Source of the DNA: Achromobacter xylosoxidans A8 | GTDB lineage: Bacteria; Pseudomonadota; Gammaproteobacteria; Burkholderiales; Burkholderiaceae_B | Direction: 5' to 3' | Length of the DNA stretch: 64,000 bases | Assembly: GCF_000165835.1 (NCBI RefSeq) | Contig: NC_014640.1 | Coordinates: 1,488,001-1,552,000, forward strand | Part shown: positions 57,306 to 64,000 of the stretch, in pieces | How the letters are laid out: the number at the start of each line of letters is the position of its first letter | How positions within the stretch are numbered: position 1 is the first letter of the stretch | The notes under the pieces: model-generated | Told to the model about the DNA's origin: nothing | Seen by the model: the letters and a program-made list of their open reading frames with translations, nothing else | Databases searched by the model: none | Program-made: the position numbers and the translations under genes

Positions 57306-58669
57306 ACGCGCCCGACCTGTACAAGCAGTTCGCGCAGGGGCTGGACCCCAATCCGCTGAACGACGTTTCCAATTCGATGTGCCTGCACGGCCGGCACATC
57401 CAGCCGCAGATCATGGCGGATGTCGACGGCGCCAACTGGCGCCTGGCCGACTACGTCAAGCGCGGTGGCTATGAAGCCCTGAAGAAGATCCTGACCACCG
57501 GCATGAAGCCGGAAGACGTGATCGCCGAGGTCAAGGCCTCGGGTCTGCGCGGCCGCGGCGGCGCGGGCTTCCCGACCGGCCTGAAGTGGAGCTTCATGCC
57601 GCGCGCCTTCCCCGGCCAGAAGTACCTGGTCTGCAACTCCGACGAAGGCGAGCCCGGCACGTTCAAGGACCGCGACATCCTGCGCTTCAATCCGCACATC
57701 GTGATTGAAGGCATGGCGATCGCGGCCTACGCCATGGGCATCAGCGTTGGCTACAACTATATCCACGGCGAAATCTTCGAAGTCTACGAGCGCTTCGAGG
57801 AAGCGCTGGAAGAGGCGCGCGCCGCCGGCTTCCTGGGCGACAAGATCCTGGGTTCGGATTACAGCTTCCAGCTGCACGCGTTCCATGGCTACGGCGCCTA
57901 CATCTGCGGCGAAGAAACCGCGTTGCTGGAATCGCTGGAAGGCAAGAAGGGTCAGCCGCGCTTCAAGCCGCCGTTCCCGGCCAGCTTCGGCCTGTACGGC
58001 AAGCCCACCACCATCAACAACACCGAAACCTTCGCGGCGGTGCCCTGGATCATCCGCAACAGCGGCCAGGCCTACCTCGAAGTCGGCAAGCCGAACAACG
58101 GCGGCACCAAGCTATTCTCGATCACCGGCGACGTCGAGCGTCCCGGCAACTACGAGATCCCGCTGGGCACCCCGTTCTCGACCCTGCTGGAACTGGCGGG
58201 CGGCATGCGCGGCGGCAAGAAGCTGAAGGCCGTGATCCCTGGCGGATCTAGCGCCCCGGTGCTGCCGGCCGACGTCATCATGGAATGCACGATGGACTAT
58301 GACTCCATCGCCAAGGCCGGCTCGATGCTGGGCTCCGGCGCCGTGATCGTCATGGACGAAACGCGCTGCATGGTGAAGTCGCTGTTGCGCCTGTCGTACT
58401 TCTATTTCGAGGAAAGCTGCGGCCAGTGCACGCCGTGCCGCGAAGGCACCGGCTGGCTCTACCGCATGGTGCATCGCATCGAAAACGGTCACGGCCGTCC
58501 GGAAGATCTGGACTTGCTGGACAACGTGGCGGGCAACATCATGGGCCGCACCATCTGCGCCCTGGGTGACGCCGCCGCCATGCCCGTCCGTGGCTTTCTC
58601 AAGCATTTTCGCGACGAATTCGCGCACCACATCGAGCATAAGTCTTGTGTGGTCCCGCAATATCTGTAG
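57302..58669 (+). CDS. nuoF: NADH-quinone oxidoreductase subunit F
   Basis: A 455-residue NADH-binding subunit. [17 protein letters not shown] is the nucleotide loop, [16 protein letters not shown] the FMN-site motif, and [15 protein letters not shown] with a later Cys binds the N3 4Fe-4S cluster. It oxidises NADH and passes electrons to the chain in NuoE and NuoG. The start at 57302 is set by the ATGA overlap with nuoE and the family N-terminus; the frame is open earlier but not conserved. Confidence 0.96.
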   Translation: MNAPDLYKQFAQGLDPNPLNDVSNSMCLHGRHIQPQIMADVDGANWRLADYVKRGGYEALKKILTTGMKPEDVIAEVKASGLRGRGGAGFPTGLKWSFMPRAFPGQKYLVCNSDEGEPGTFKDRDILRFNPHIVIEGMAIAAYAMGISVGYNYIHGEIFEVYERFEEALEEARAAGFLGDKILGSDYSFQLHAFHGYGAYICGEETALLESLEGKKGQPRFKPPFPASFGLYGKPTTINNTETFAAVPWIIRNSGQAYLEVGKPNNGGTKLFSITGDVERPGNYEIPLGTPFSTLLELAGGMRGGKKLKAVIPGGSSAPVLPADVIMECTMDYDSIAKAGSMLGSGAVIVMDETRCMVKSLLRLSYFYFEESCGQCTPCREGTGWLYRMVHRIENGHGRPEDLDLLDNVAGNIMGRTICALGDAAAMPVRGFLKHFRDEFAHHIEHKSCVVPQYL

Positions 58670-58684
58670 GTCTCAGGAACAGCA

Positions 58685-61012
58685 ATGGTTGAACTAACCG
58701 TCGACGGCAACAAGGTCGAAGTGCCCGAAGGCAGCATGGTCATGCATGCCGCCCAGAAAGTCGGGCTTTACGTGCCGCATTTCTGCTACCACAAGAAACT
58801 GTCCATCGCGGCCAACTGCCGCATGTGCCTGGTTGAAGTGGAAAAAGCGCCCAAGGCGCTGCCCGCCTGCGCCACGCCCGTGACCAACGGCATGGTCGTC
58901 CACACCTGCTCCGAGAAGGCTCGCGCCGCTCAGAAGTCGGTGATGGAATTCTTGCTCATCAATCACCCGCTCGACTGCCCGATCTGCGATCAGGGCGGCG
59001 AATGCCAGTTGCAGGACCTGGCCGTGGGCTACGGCGGCTCTTCCTCGCGTTACCAGGAAGAAAAGCGCGTGGTCTTCCATAAGGACCTGGGTCCGCTGGT
59101 TTCCGCCGAGGAAATGAGCCGCTGCATCCACTGCACCCGCTGTGTGCGCTTCGGCCAGGAAATCGCCGGCGTCATGGAACTGGGCATGCTGGGCCGTGGC
59201 GAACACTCCGAGATCACGACCTTCGTCGGCCGCTCGATCGAGTCCGAACTGTCGGGCAACATGATCGACATCTGTCCGGTGGGCGCGCTGACCTCCAAGC
59301 CCTTCCGTTACAGCGCGCGCACCTGGGAACTGGCTCGCCGCCGTTCGGTCAGCCCGCACGACAGCCTGGGCGCCAACCTGGTGGTCCAGGTCAAGGGCGA
59401 CCGCGTCATGCGCGTGGTTCCCTTCGAAGACGAAGCCGTCAACGAATGCTGGATCAGCGACCGCGACCGTTTCTCGTACGAAGGCCTGAACAGCGAAGAC
59501 CGCCTGTCGGCCCCGATGATCAAGGGCACCGACGGCAAGTGGCAGGAAGCTTCCTGGAGCGACGCGCTTGCCGCCGTGGCCCAAGGCCTGTCCCGCGTGC
59601 GCGACAGCTTCGGCGCCGGCCAGATCGGCGCCCTGGCGTCCGAATACGCCACCACCGAGGAATACGCGCTGCTGGGCCGCCTGGTCCGTTCGCTGGGTTC
59701 CGAGAACATCGACTTCCGCCTGCGCCAGACGGATGCGGCCTTTGACGCCGCCCTGACCGGCGCGCCTTGGCTGGGCATGCCGATCGCCGAACTCGACAAC
59801 CTGGACCGCGTTCTGGTGGTCGGTTCGTTCCTGCGCAAGGATCATCCGCTGATGGCGCAGCGTCTGCGTCAGGCCGCCAAGCGCGGCACCCAGATCCTGA
59901 TGGTCGACAGCGCCGCTGACGATCCCCTGATGCCCATCGCTGCCCGCATTACCGTGGCGCCGTCCGAGCTGGCGCGCGCGCTCGCCGAAGTGGCAGTCGC
60001 CTTGGCCCAGGCCAAGGAACAGGCCGTGCCGGCCGAGTTCGCCTCGGTCACGCCTGGCGAAAACGCCAAGCTCATCGCCGCCAGCCTGGCTTCCGGCGCC
60101 AACACCGCCGTGCTGATGGGCAACCTGGCCGTGGCCAGCGCCCAGGCTTCGACCCTGGCCGCCAACGGCCGCGCCGTGGCGCAACTGGCCGGCGGCAAGT
60201 TCGGCTTCCTGACCTCCGGCGGCAATACCGTCGGCGGTTACCTGGCTGGCGCCATTCCGGGCAAGGGCGGCAAGAATGCCGCCGCCATGCTGGCCGAGCC
60301 GCTGAAGGCCTACGTGGTCCTGCACGCCGAACCGCTGCTGGACGCCGACAACGGCCAGCAAGCCATCGCCGCGCTGCGCGGCGCGCAGTTCGCGGTGGCC
60401 TTGACGCCTTACCGTTCGGCAGCCGCTGAATGGGCCGACGTCATGCTACCGGTGTCGCCGTTCACTGAAACCTCGGGTACCTACGTCAACGCGCAAGGCC
60501 TGGCCCAGAGCTTCAAGGGTACGGTCACGCCGTTCGGCCAGACCCGTCCGGGCTGGAAGGTCCTGCGCGTGCTGGGCAACGTCCTGCACTTGGCCGGCTT
60601 CGACGACGAGACCTCCGAGTCCGTGCGCGACGCCGCGCTGGCGGGCGGCATCGAAGGCCGCCTGTCCAACGAGATCAAGGCCCCGCTGGGCCTGGGCCAG
60701 GCCGGCACCGGCCTGGAGCGCGTCGCCGACGTGCCGATCTACCGCACCGACGCCATGGTCCGCCGTTCGGAGCCGCTGCAAGCGGCCCCGGCCTCGAAGA
60801 AGCCGGCTGCCGCCATGAACGGCCGCACGCTCACCAGCCTGGGCCTGACGGCCGGGGTCAAGGTGCGCGTGTCGGGCGCGCAGGGCGCCGTCGAACTCGA
60901 AACCGTGCAGGACGATGCCGTGGCCGACCGTGCCGTGCGCATCTCCGCAGCCTTTGAAAACACCGCAGCCCTGGGTGGCGCATTCGGTCAAATCAGCGTG
61001 GAGCGTGCCTGA
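58685..61012 (+). CDS. nuoG: NADH-quinone oxidoreductase subunit G
   Basis: A 775-residue subunit carrying most of the iron-sulfur chain. Near the N-terminus are the 2Fe-2S ligands ([16 protein letters not shown]), the His/Cys N5 site ([18 protein letters not shown]) and a 4Fe-4S site ([17 protein letters not shown]). The rest is the molybdopterin-oxidoreductase-like domain without a cofactor. The stop shares one base with the nuoH start (TGATG). Confidence 0.96.
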   Translation: MVELTVDGNKVEVPEGSMVMHAAQKVGLYVPHFCYHKKLSIAANCRMCLVEVEKAPKALPACATPVTNGMVVHTCSEKARAAQKSVMEFLLINHPLDCPICDQGGECQLQDLAVGYGGSSSRYQEEKRVVFHKDLGPLVSAEEMSRCIHCTRCVRFGQEIAGVMELGMLGRGEHSEITTFVGRSIESELSGNMIDICPVGALTSKPFRYSARTWELARRRSVSPHDSLGANLVVQVKGDRVMRVVPFEDEAVNECWISDRDRFSYEGLNSEDRLSAPMIKGTDGKWQEASWSDALAAVAQGLSRVRDSFGAGQIGALASEYATTEEYALLGRLVRSLGSENIDFRLRQTDAAFDAALTGAPWLGMPIAELDNLDRVLVVGSFLRKDHPLMAQRLRQAAKRGTQILMVDSAADDPLMPIAARITVAPSELARALAEVAVALAQAKEQAVPAEFASVTPGENAKLIAASLASGANTAVLMGNLAVASAQASTLAANGRAVAQLAGGKFGFLTSGGNTVGGYLAGAIPGKGGKNAAAMLAEPLKAYVVLHAEPLLDADNGQQAIAALRGAQFAVALTPYRSAAAEWADVMLPVSPFTETSGTYVNAQGLAQSFKGTVTPFGQTRPGWKVLRVLGNVLHLAGFDDETSESVRDAALAGGIEGRLSNEIKAPLGLGQAGTGLERVADVPIYRTDAMVRRSEPLQAAPASKKPAAAMNGRTLTSLGLTAGVKVRVSGAQGAVELETVQDDAVADRAVRISAAFENTAALGGAFGQISVERA

Positions 61013-62085
61013 TGGAATGGCTTAATGTTCTTGAGAGCCAGGGTACGGCATTGCTGGGCCCGACGGTCTGGCTGGTCCTCTGGACCCTCATCAAGATTGT
61101 GGTCATCGCCGTGCCCATCATTCTGTGCGTGGCTTACCTGACCTACTGGGAACGCAAGATGATCGGCGCCATGCACGTGCGCATGGGTCCGAACCGCGTC
61201 GGCTTCAAGGGGCTGCTGCAGCCGTTCGCCGACGTGTTCAAGCTGCTGACCAAGGAAGTGGTGGTTCCGTCGCAGGCCAACAAGGTGCTGTTCATCGTGG
61301 CCCCCGTGGTCACGCTGATGCCCGCCCTGGCCGCCTGGGCGGTGGTGCCGTTCGGCCCCGACGTGGTCCTGGCCAACGTCAACGCCGGTCTGCTGTACAT
61401 CATGGCCATCACGTCCATCGGCGTGTACGGCGTGATCGTGGCGGGTTGGGCGTCCAACTCCAAGTACGCCTTCCTGGGCGCGCTGCGCGCTTCGGCGCAG
61501 ATGCTGTCGTATGAACTGGCCATCGGCTTCGTGCTGGTGACGGTGCTGCTGGTGTCGGGCAGCCTGAACATGTCCGAGATCGTGCATGTTCAGAACCGCG
61601 GCTGGTTTGCCGACAAGGGGCTGACGTTCATGTCGTGGAACTGGCTGCCGCTGTTGCCGCTGTTCGTGATCTACGTGATCTCGGCCGTGGCCGAAACCAA
61701 CCGCCACCCGTTCGACGTGGTCGAAGGCGAATCCGAAATCGTGGCCGGCCACATGGTCGAATACTCGGGCATGGCGTTCGCGCTGTTCTTCCTGGGCGAA
61801 TACGCCAACATGATTTTGCTGTCCTGCATGGCCTCGATCATGTTCCTGGGCGGCTGGGCTTCGCCGATCGACATCGCGCCGCTGACCTGGATTCCGGGTT
61901 GGATCTGGCTGGGTCTCAAGACGTTTTTCGTGGTCTCGTTGTTCGTGTGGTTCCGTGCGTCGTTCCCGCGCTACCGCTATGACCAGATCATGCGCTTGGG
62001 TTGGAAAATCTTCATCCCGCTGACCGGCGTTTGGCTGGTCGTGGTGGCGATCTGGATGCAGACGCCCTGGAACATTTGGCGCTAA
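61012..62085 (+). CDS. nuoH: NADH-quinone oxidoreductase subunit H
   Basis: A 357-residue membrane subunit with about eight helices. [20 protein letters not shown] (residues about 44-63), [19 protein letters not shown] and [10 protein letters not shown] are conserved and line the entrance of the quinone chamber with their acidic residues. It links the peripheral arm to the proton-pumping arm. Confidence 0.97.
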   Translation: MEWLNVLESQGTALLGPTVWLVLWTLIKIVVIAVPIILCVAYLTYWERKMIGAMHVRMGPNRVGFKGLLQPFADVFKLLTKEVVVPSQANKVLFIVAPVVTLMPALAAWAVVPFGPDVVLANVNAGLLYIMAITSIGVYGVIVAGWASNSKYAFLGALRASAQMLSYELAIGFVLVTVLLVSGSLNMSEIVHVQNRGWFADKGLTFMSWNWLPLLPLFVIYVISAVAETNRHPFDVVEGESEIVAGHMVEYSGMAFALFFLGEYANMILLSCMASIMFLGGWASPIDIAPLTWIPGWIWLGLKTFFVVSLFVWFRASFPRYRYDQIMRLGWKIFIPLTGVWLVVVAIWMQTPWNIWR

Positions 62086-62106
62086 GCCGCCAGGCAGAGG
62101 CAGGAT

Positions 62107-62595
62107 ATGGAAGCGATCAAGGATTTCTTCGGCAGCCTGATGCTGACCGAGTTGCTCAAGGGCATGCGCCTGACGGGCAAGTATTTCTTCAAGCGCAAGG
62201 TCACCTTGCGCTACCCCCAGGAAAAGACGCCTGCGTCGCCGCGTTTCCGCGGCCTGCACGCGCTGCGCCGCTACCCCAACGGGGAAGAGCGCTGCATCGC
62301 GTGCAAGCTGTGTGAAGCCGTGTGCCCCGCGCTGGCGATCACGATCGAGTCGGACCAGCGCGATGACGGCACCCGCCGCACCACGCGCTACGACATCGAC
62401 CTGACCAAGTGCATTTTCTGCGGCTTCTGTGAGGAAAGCTGCCCCGTGGACTCCATCGTGGAAACGCATATCCACGAATACCACGGCGAAAAGCGCGGCG
62501 ACCTGTATTTCACCAAAGACATGCTGCTCGCCGTGGGCGACCGCTATGAAGCCGATATCGCCCGCCGCCGGGCCGAAGACGCTCCCTACCGTTGA
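62107..62595 (+). CDS. nuoI: NADH-quinone oxidoreductase subunit I
   Basis: A 162-residue ferredoxin-like subunit with two 4Fe-4S clusters (N6a and N6b). The motifs are [16 protein letters not shown] (about 62-77) and [16 protein letters not shown] (about 101-116). It bridges NuoG to NuoB in the electron path and is membrane-associated through its N-terminal helix. Confidence 0.97.
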   Translation: MEAIKDFFGSLMLTELLKGMRLTGKYFFKRKVTLRYPQEKTPASPRFRGLHALRRYPNGEERCIACKLCEAVCPALAITIESDQRDDGTRRTTRYDIDLTKCIFCGFCEESCPVDSIVETHIHEYHGEKRGDLYFTKDMLLAVGDRYEADIARRRAEDAPYR

Positions 62596-62612
62596 AGCCC
62601 AGGACCTGATCC

Positions 62613-63263
62613 ATGACTTTTACTACTGTCCTGTTCTACATACTGGCCGCCGTGCTGGTGATCGCGGCGTTCCGCGTGATCACCGCGCGCAGCCCGGTCA
62701 CCGCCGTCCTGCACCTGATCCTGGCGTTCTCCAACGCGGCCATGCTGTGGATGCTGCTGGGCGCCGAGTTCCTCGCGCTGCTGCTGGTGCTGGTGTACGT
62801 GGGCGCCGTGATGGTGCTCTTCCTCTTCGTCGTGATGATGCTGGACATCCGCATGGATGCCCTGCGCCAAGGCATGAAGACCTACCTGCCGCTGGGCCTG
62901 ATCATCGGCCTGGTGATGGTGCTGGAAATGGCCTTCGTGCTGGGTTCGACCTGGTACGGCGCGGGCCCGCAAGCCCCGGTTGCCGGCGACTACAACAACG
63001 CCCGCGCGCTGGGCGAAGCCATGTACACGCAGTACGTCTACGCCATTGAAGTGGGCGCCGCGCTGCTGCTGGTGGGCATGGTCGCCGCCATCGCGCTGAC
63101 CCTGCGCCGCCGCCGCGACGTGAAGTACAACGACCCGGTGGCCGCCGTCCGCGTGCGTGCGAAGGACCGTTTCCGTCTGGTGAGCATGCCCGCCCAGAGC
63201 GAGCGCGCCCAGGCGCACAACGGCACCCCGACCGCCGCCGCGCCCCAAGGAGAACAAAAATGA
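62613..63263 (+). CDS. nuoJ: NADH-quinone oxidoreductase subunit J
   Basis: A 216-residue membrane subunit with five helices. [21 protein letters not shown] and [19 protein letters not shown] carry the conserved TM3 pi-bulge region. The C-terminal 45 residues (after about 170) are hydrophilic and rich in Arg, Ala and Pro, longer than in E. coli but usual in this group. The stop overlaps the nuoK start. Confidence 0.95.
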   Translation: MTFTTVLFYILAAVLVIAAFRVITARSPVTAVLHLILAFSNAAMLWMLLGAEFLALLLVLVYVGAVMVLFLFVVMMLDIRMDALRQGMKTYLPLGLIIGLVMVLEMAFVLGSTWYGAGPQAPVAGDYNNARALGEAMYTQYVYAIEVGAALLLVGMVAAIALTLRRRRDVKYNDPVAAVRVRAKDRFRLVSMPAQSERAQAHNGTPTAAAPQGEQK

Positions 63264-63568
63264 CGCTGACGCTGGCCCACTACCTGATCCTCGGGGCGAT
63301 CCTGTTCGCCATCGGGATCTTCGGCATCTTCCTGAACCGCCGCAACCTGATCATTCTCCTGATGTCCATCGAGCTGGTGCTCCTGGCCGTCAACATGAAC
63401 TTCGTGGCGTTCTCCAGCTGGTTCGGCGACACCGCCGGCCAGGTGTTCGTGTTCTTCATCCTGACCGTGGCCGCCGCTGAAGCGGCGATCGGCCTGGCCA
63501 TCCTGGTGCTGCTGTTCCGCAACCTGAACACGATCAACGTTGACGAACTCGATCGCCTGAAGGGCTGA
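63260..63568 (+). CDS. nuoK: NADH-quinone oxidoreductase subunit K
   Basis: A 102-residue membrane subunit with three helices, related to the MrpC antiporter subunit. [19 protein letters not shown] includes the conserved membrane Glu of the proton path, and a second Glu is in [13 protein letters not shown]. The start ATG overlaps the nuoJ stop (ATGA). Confidence 0.97.
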   Translation: MTLTLAHYLILGAILFAIGIFGIFLNRRNLIILLMSIELVLLAVNMNFVAFSSWFGDTAGQVFVFFILTVAAAEAAIGLAILVLLFRNLNTINVDELDRLKG

Positions 63569-63586
63569 ACGGGGTATTGGAAGAAA

Positions 63587-64000
63587 ATGTCTAGCTCACC
63601 CAATCTCTACTTGCTCATCGCGCTGGCTCCGCTGGCCGGGGCAATTCTCGCGGGCCTCTTCGGCACCGGGTTCCTGGGCCGTCCCATCGGCCGCCGTGCG
63701 TCGCACATGATCACCATCCTGGGCGTGCTCATCTCCACCATCGGTTCGGTGGTGGTGCTGAACGACGTGCTCAACGGCCTGCGCTTTGACGGCGCGGTCT
63801 ACACCTGGAGCCTGATCGGCCAGACCAAGCTGGAAATCGGCTTCCTGATCGATCCGCTGTCGGCCATGATGATGGTCGTGGTGACTTCGGTGTCGCTGAT
63901 GGTGCACATCTACACCATCGGCTACATGGCGGATGATCCCGGCTACCAGCGCTTCTTCTCCTACATCTCGCTGTTCACGTTCTCCATGCTGATGCTGGTG
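63587..64000 (+). CDS. nuoL: NADH-quinone oxidoreductase subunit L, N-terminal part
   Basis: The first 138 residues of NuoL, open to the window edge. It begins MSSSPNLYLLIALAPLAGAI, 18 bases after nuoK, and continues with GFLIDPLSAMMMVVVTSVSLMVHIY (in parts) and YMADDPGYQRFFSYISLFTFSMLMLV, the conserved antiporter-like core. NuoL is the distal proton-pumping subunit with the long lateral helix; that part and nuoM, nuoN are expected beyond the window. Confidence 0.95.
   Translation, partial: MSSSPNLYLLIALAPLAGAILAGLFGTGFLGRPIGRRASHMITILGVLISTIGSVVVLNDVLNGLRFDGAVYTWSLIGQTKLEIGFLIDPLSAMMMVVVTSVSLMVHIYTIGYMADDPGYQRFFSYISLFTFSMLMLV

Noticed and set aside
1..64000. Search for tRNA, rRNA, CRISPR arrays, prophage genes and toxin-antitoxin pairs
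   Set aside because: No cloverleaf, regularly spaced repeats, phage structural genes or small paired toxin-like genes were recognised by eye.

Overview
The window is GC-rich chromosomal DNA from a beta-proteobacterium of the Alcaligenaceae, most likely Achromobacter or a close Bordetella relative. The grounds are the unfused nuoC and nuoD in a nuoABCDEFGHIJKL order, a Burkholderiales-type porin, several Bug/TctC binding proteins, and a MexZ-like repressor beside an efflux operon that matches axyZ and axyXY-oprZ of Achromobacter. No tRNA, rRNA, CRISPR array or prophage was seen.

Layout. 1-2.1 kb: the end of a RIC/YtfE iron-sulfur repair gene, a hemerythrin-domain gene, a DUF1272 zinc-ribbon protein and a DUF808 membrane protein. 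2.2-9.1 kb: an alpha/beta hydrolase in an operon with a peptide-type ABC transporter (two permeases and a fused double ATPase), a GntR regulator, and a binding-protein gene. 9.1-12.4 kb, minus strand: a gntR-allA-puuE-bug operon that looks like ureide (allantoin-type) catabolism and uptake. 12.3-14.4 kb: a long palindrome-rich intergenic region carrying an intact IS256-family insertion with an 8-bp target duplication. 14.4-17.1 kb, minus strand: a C45-family Ntn hydrolase followed by a second binding protein paralogous to the one at 7.5 kb. 17.2-20.9 kb: a translationally coupled bug-deacetylase-deacetylase operon divergent from an IclR regulator.

21-43 kb holds three complete RND tripartite efflux operons: a TriC/MexK-like set with a divergent TetR, a MexHI-OpmD-like set followed by a cysteine-rich COG2345 regulator, and the AxyXY-OprZ-like set with divergent axyZ. 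A VOC protein and a BetT-type BCCT transporter lie between the first two. 43.3-52.1 kb: a LysR regulator, a third peptide-type binding protein, a gamma-glutamyltransferase, a lipid kinase/metallophosphoesterase/PAP2 phosphatase group, and a tetR-thioesterase-truncated dehydrogenase operon on the minus strand. 52.5-64 kb: a highly expressed porin with a structured leader and tandem terminators, then the respiratory complex I operon nuoA to nuoL, cut by the window end.

The most interesting unit is the 2.2-17.1 kb region. An identical palindrome, TTGGCGCCAA, occurs three times, each in a promoter region: before the hydrolase-ABC operon, before the first binding protein, and before the C45 hydrolase-second binding protein operon. 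This ties scattered genes into one candidate regulon in which two paralogous periplasmic binding proteins would feed one transporter and two cytoplasmic hydrolases would process the ligand. Other notable points are an intact/degenerate deacetylase pair, an intrinsic terminator inside the axyZ leader, and a 164-bp multibranched inverted-repeat element with 27-bp perfect arms.
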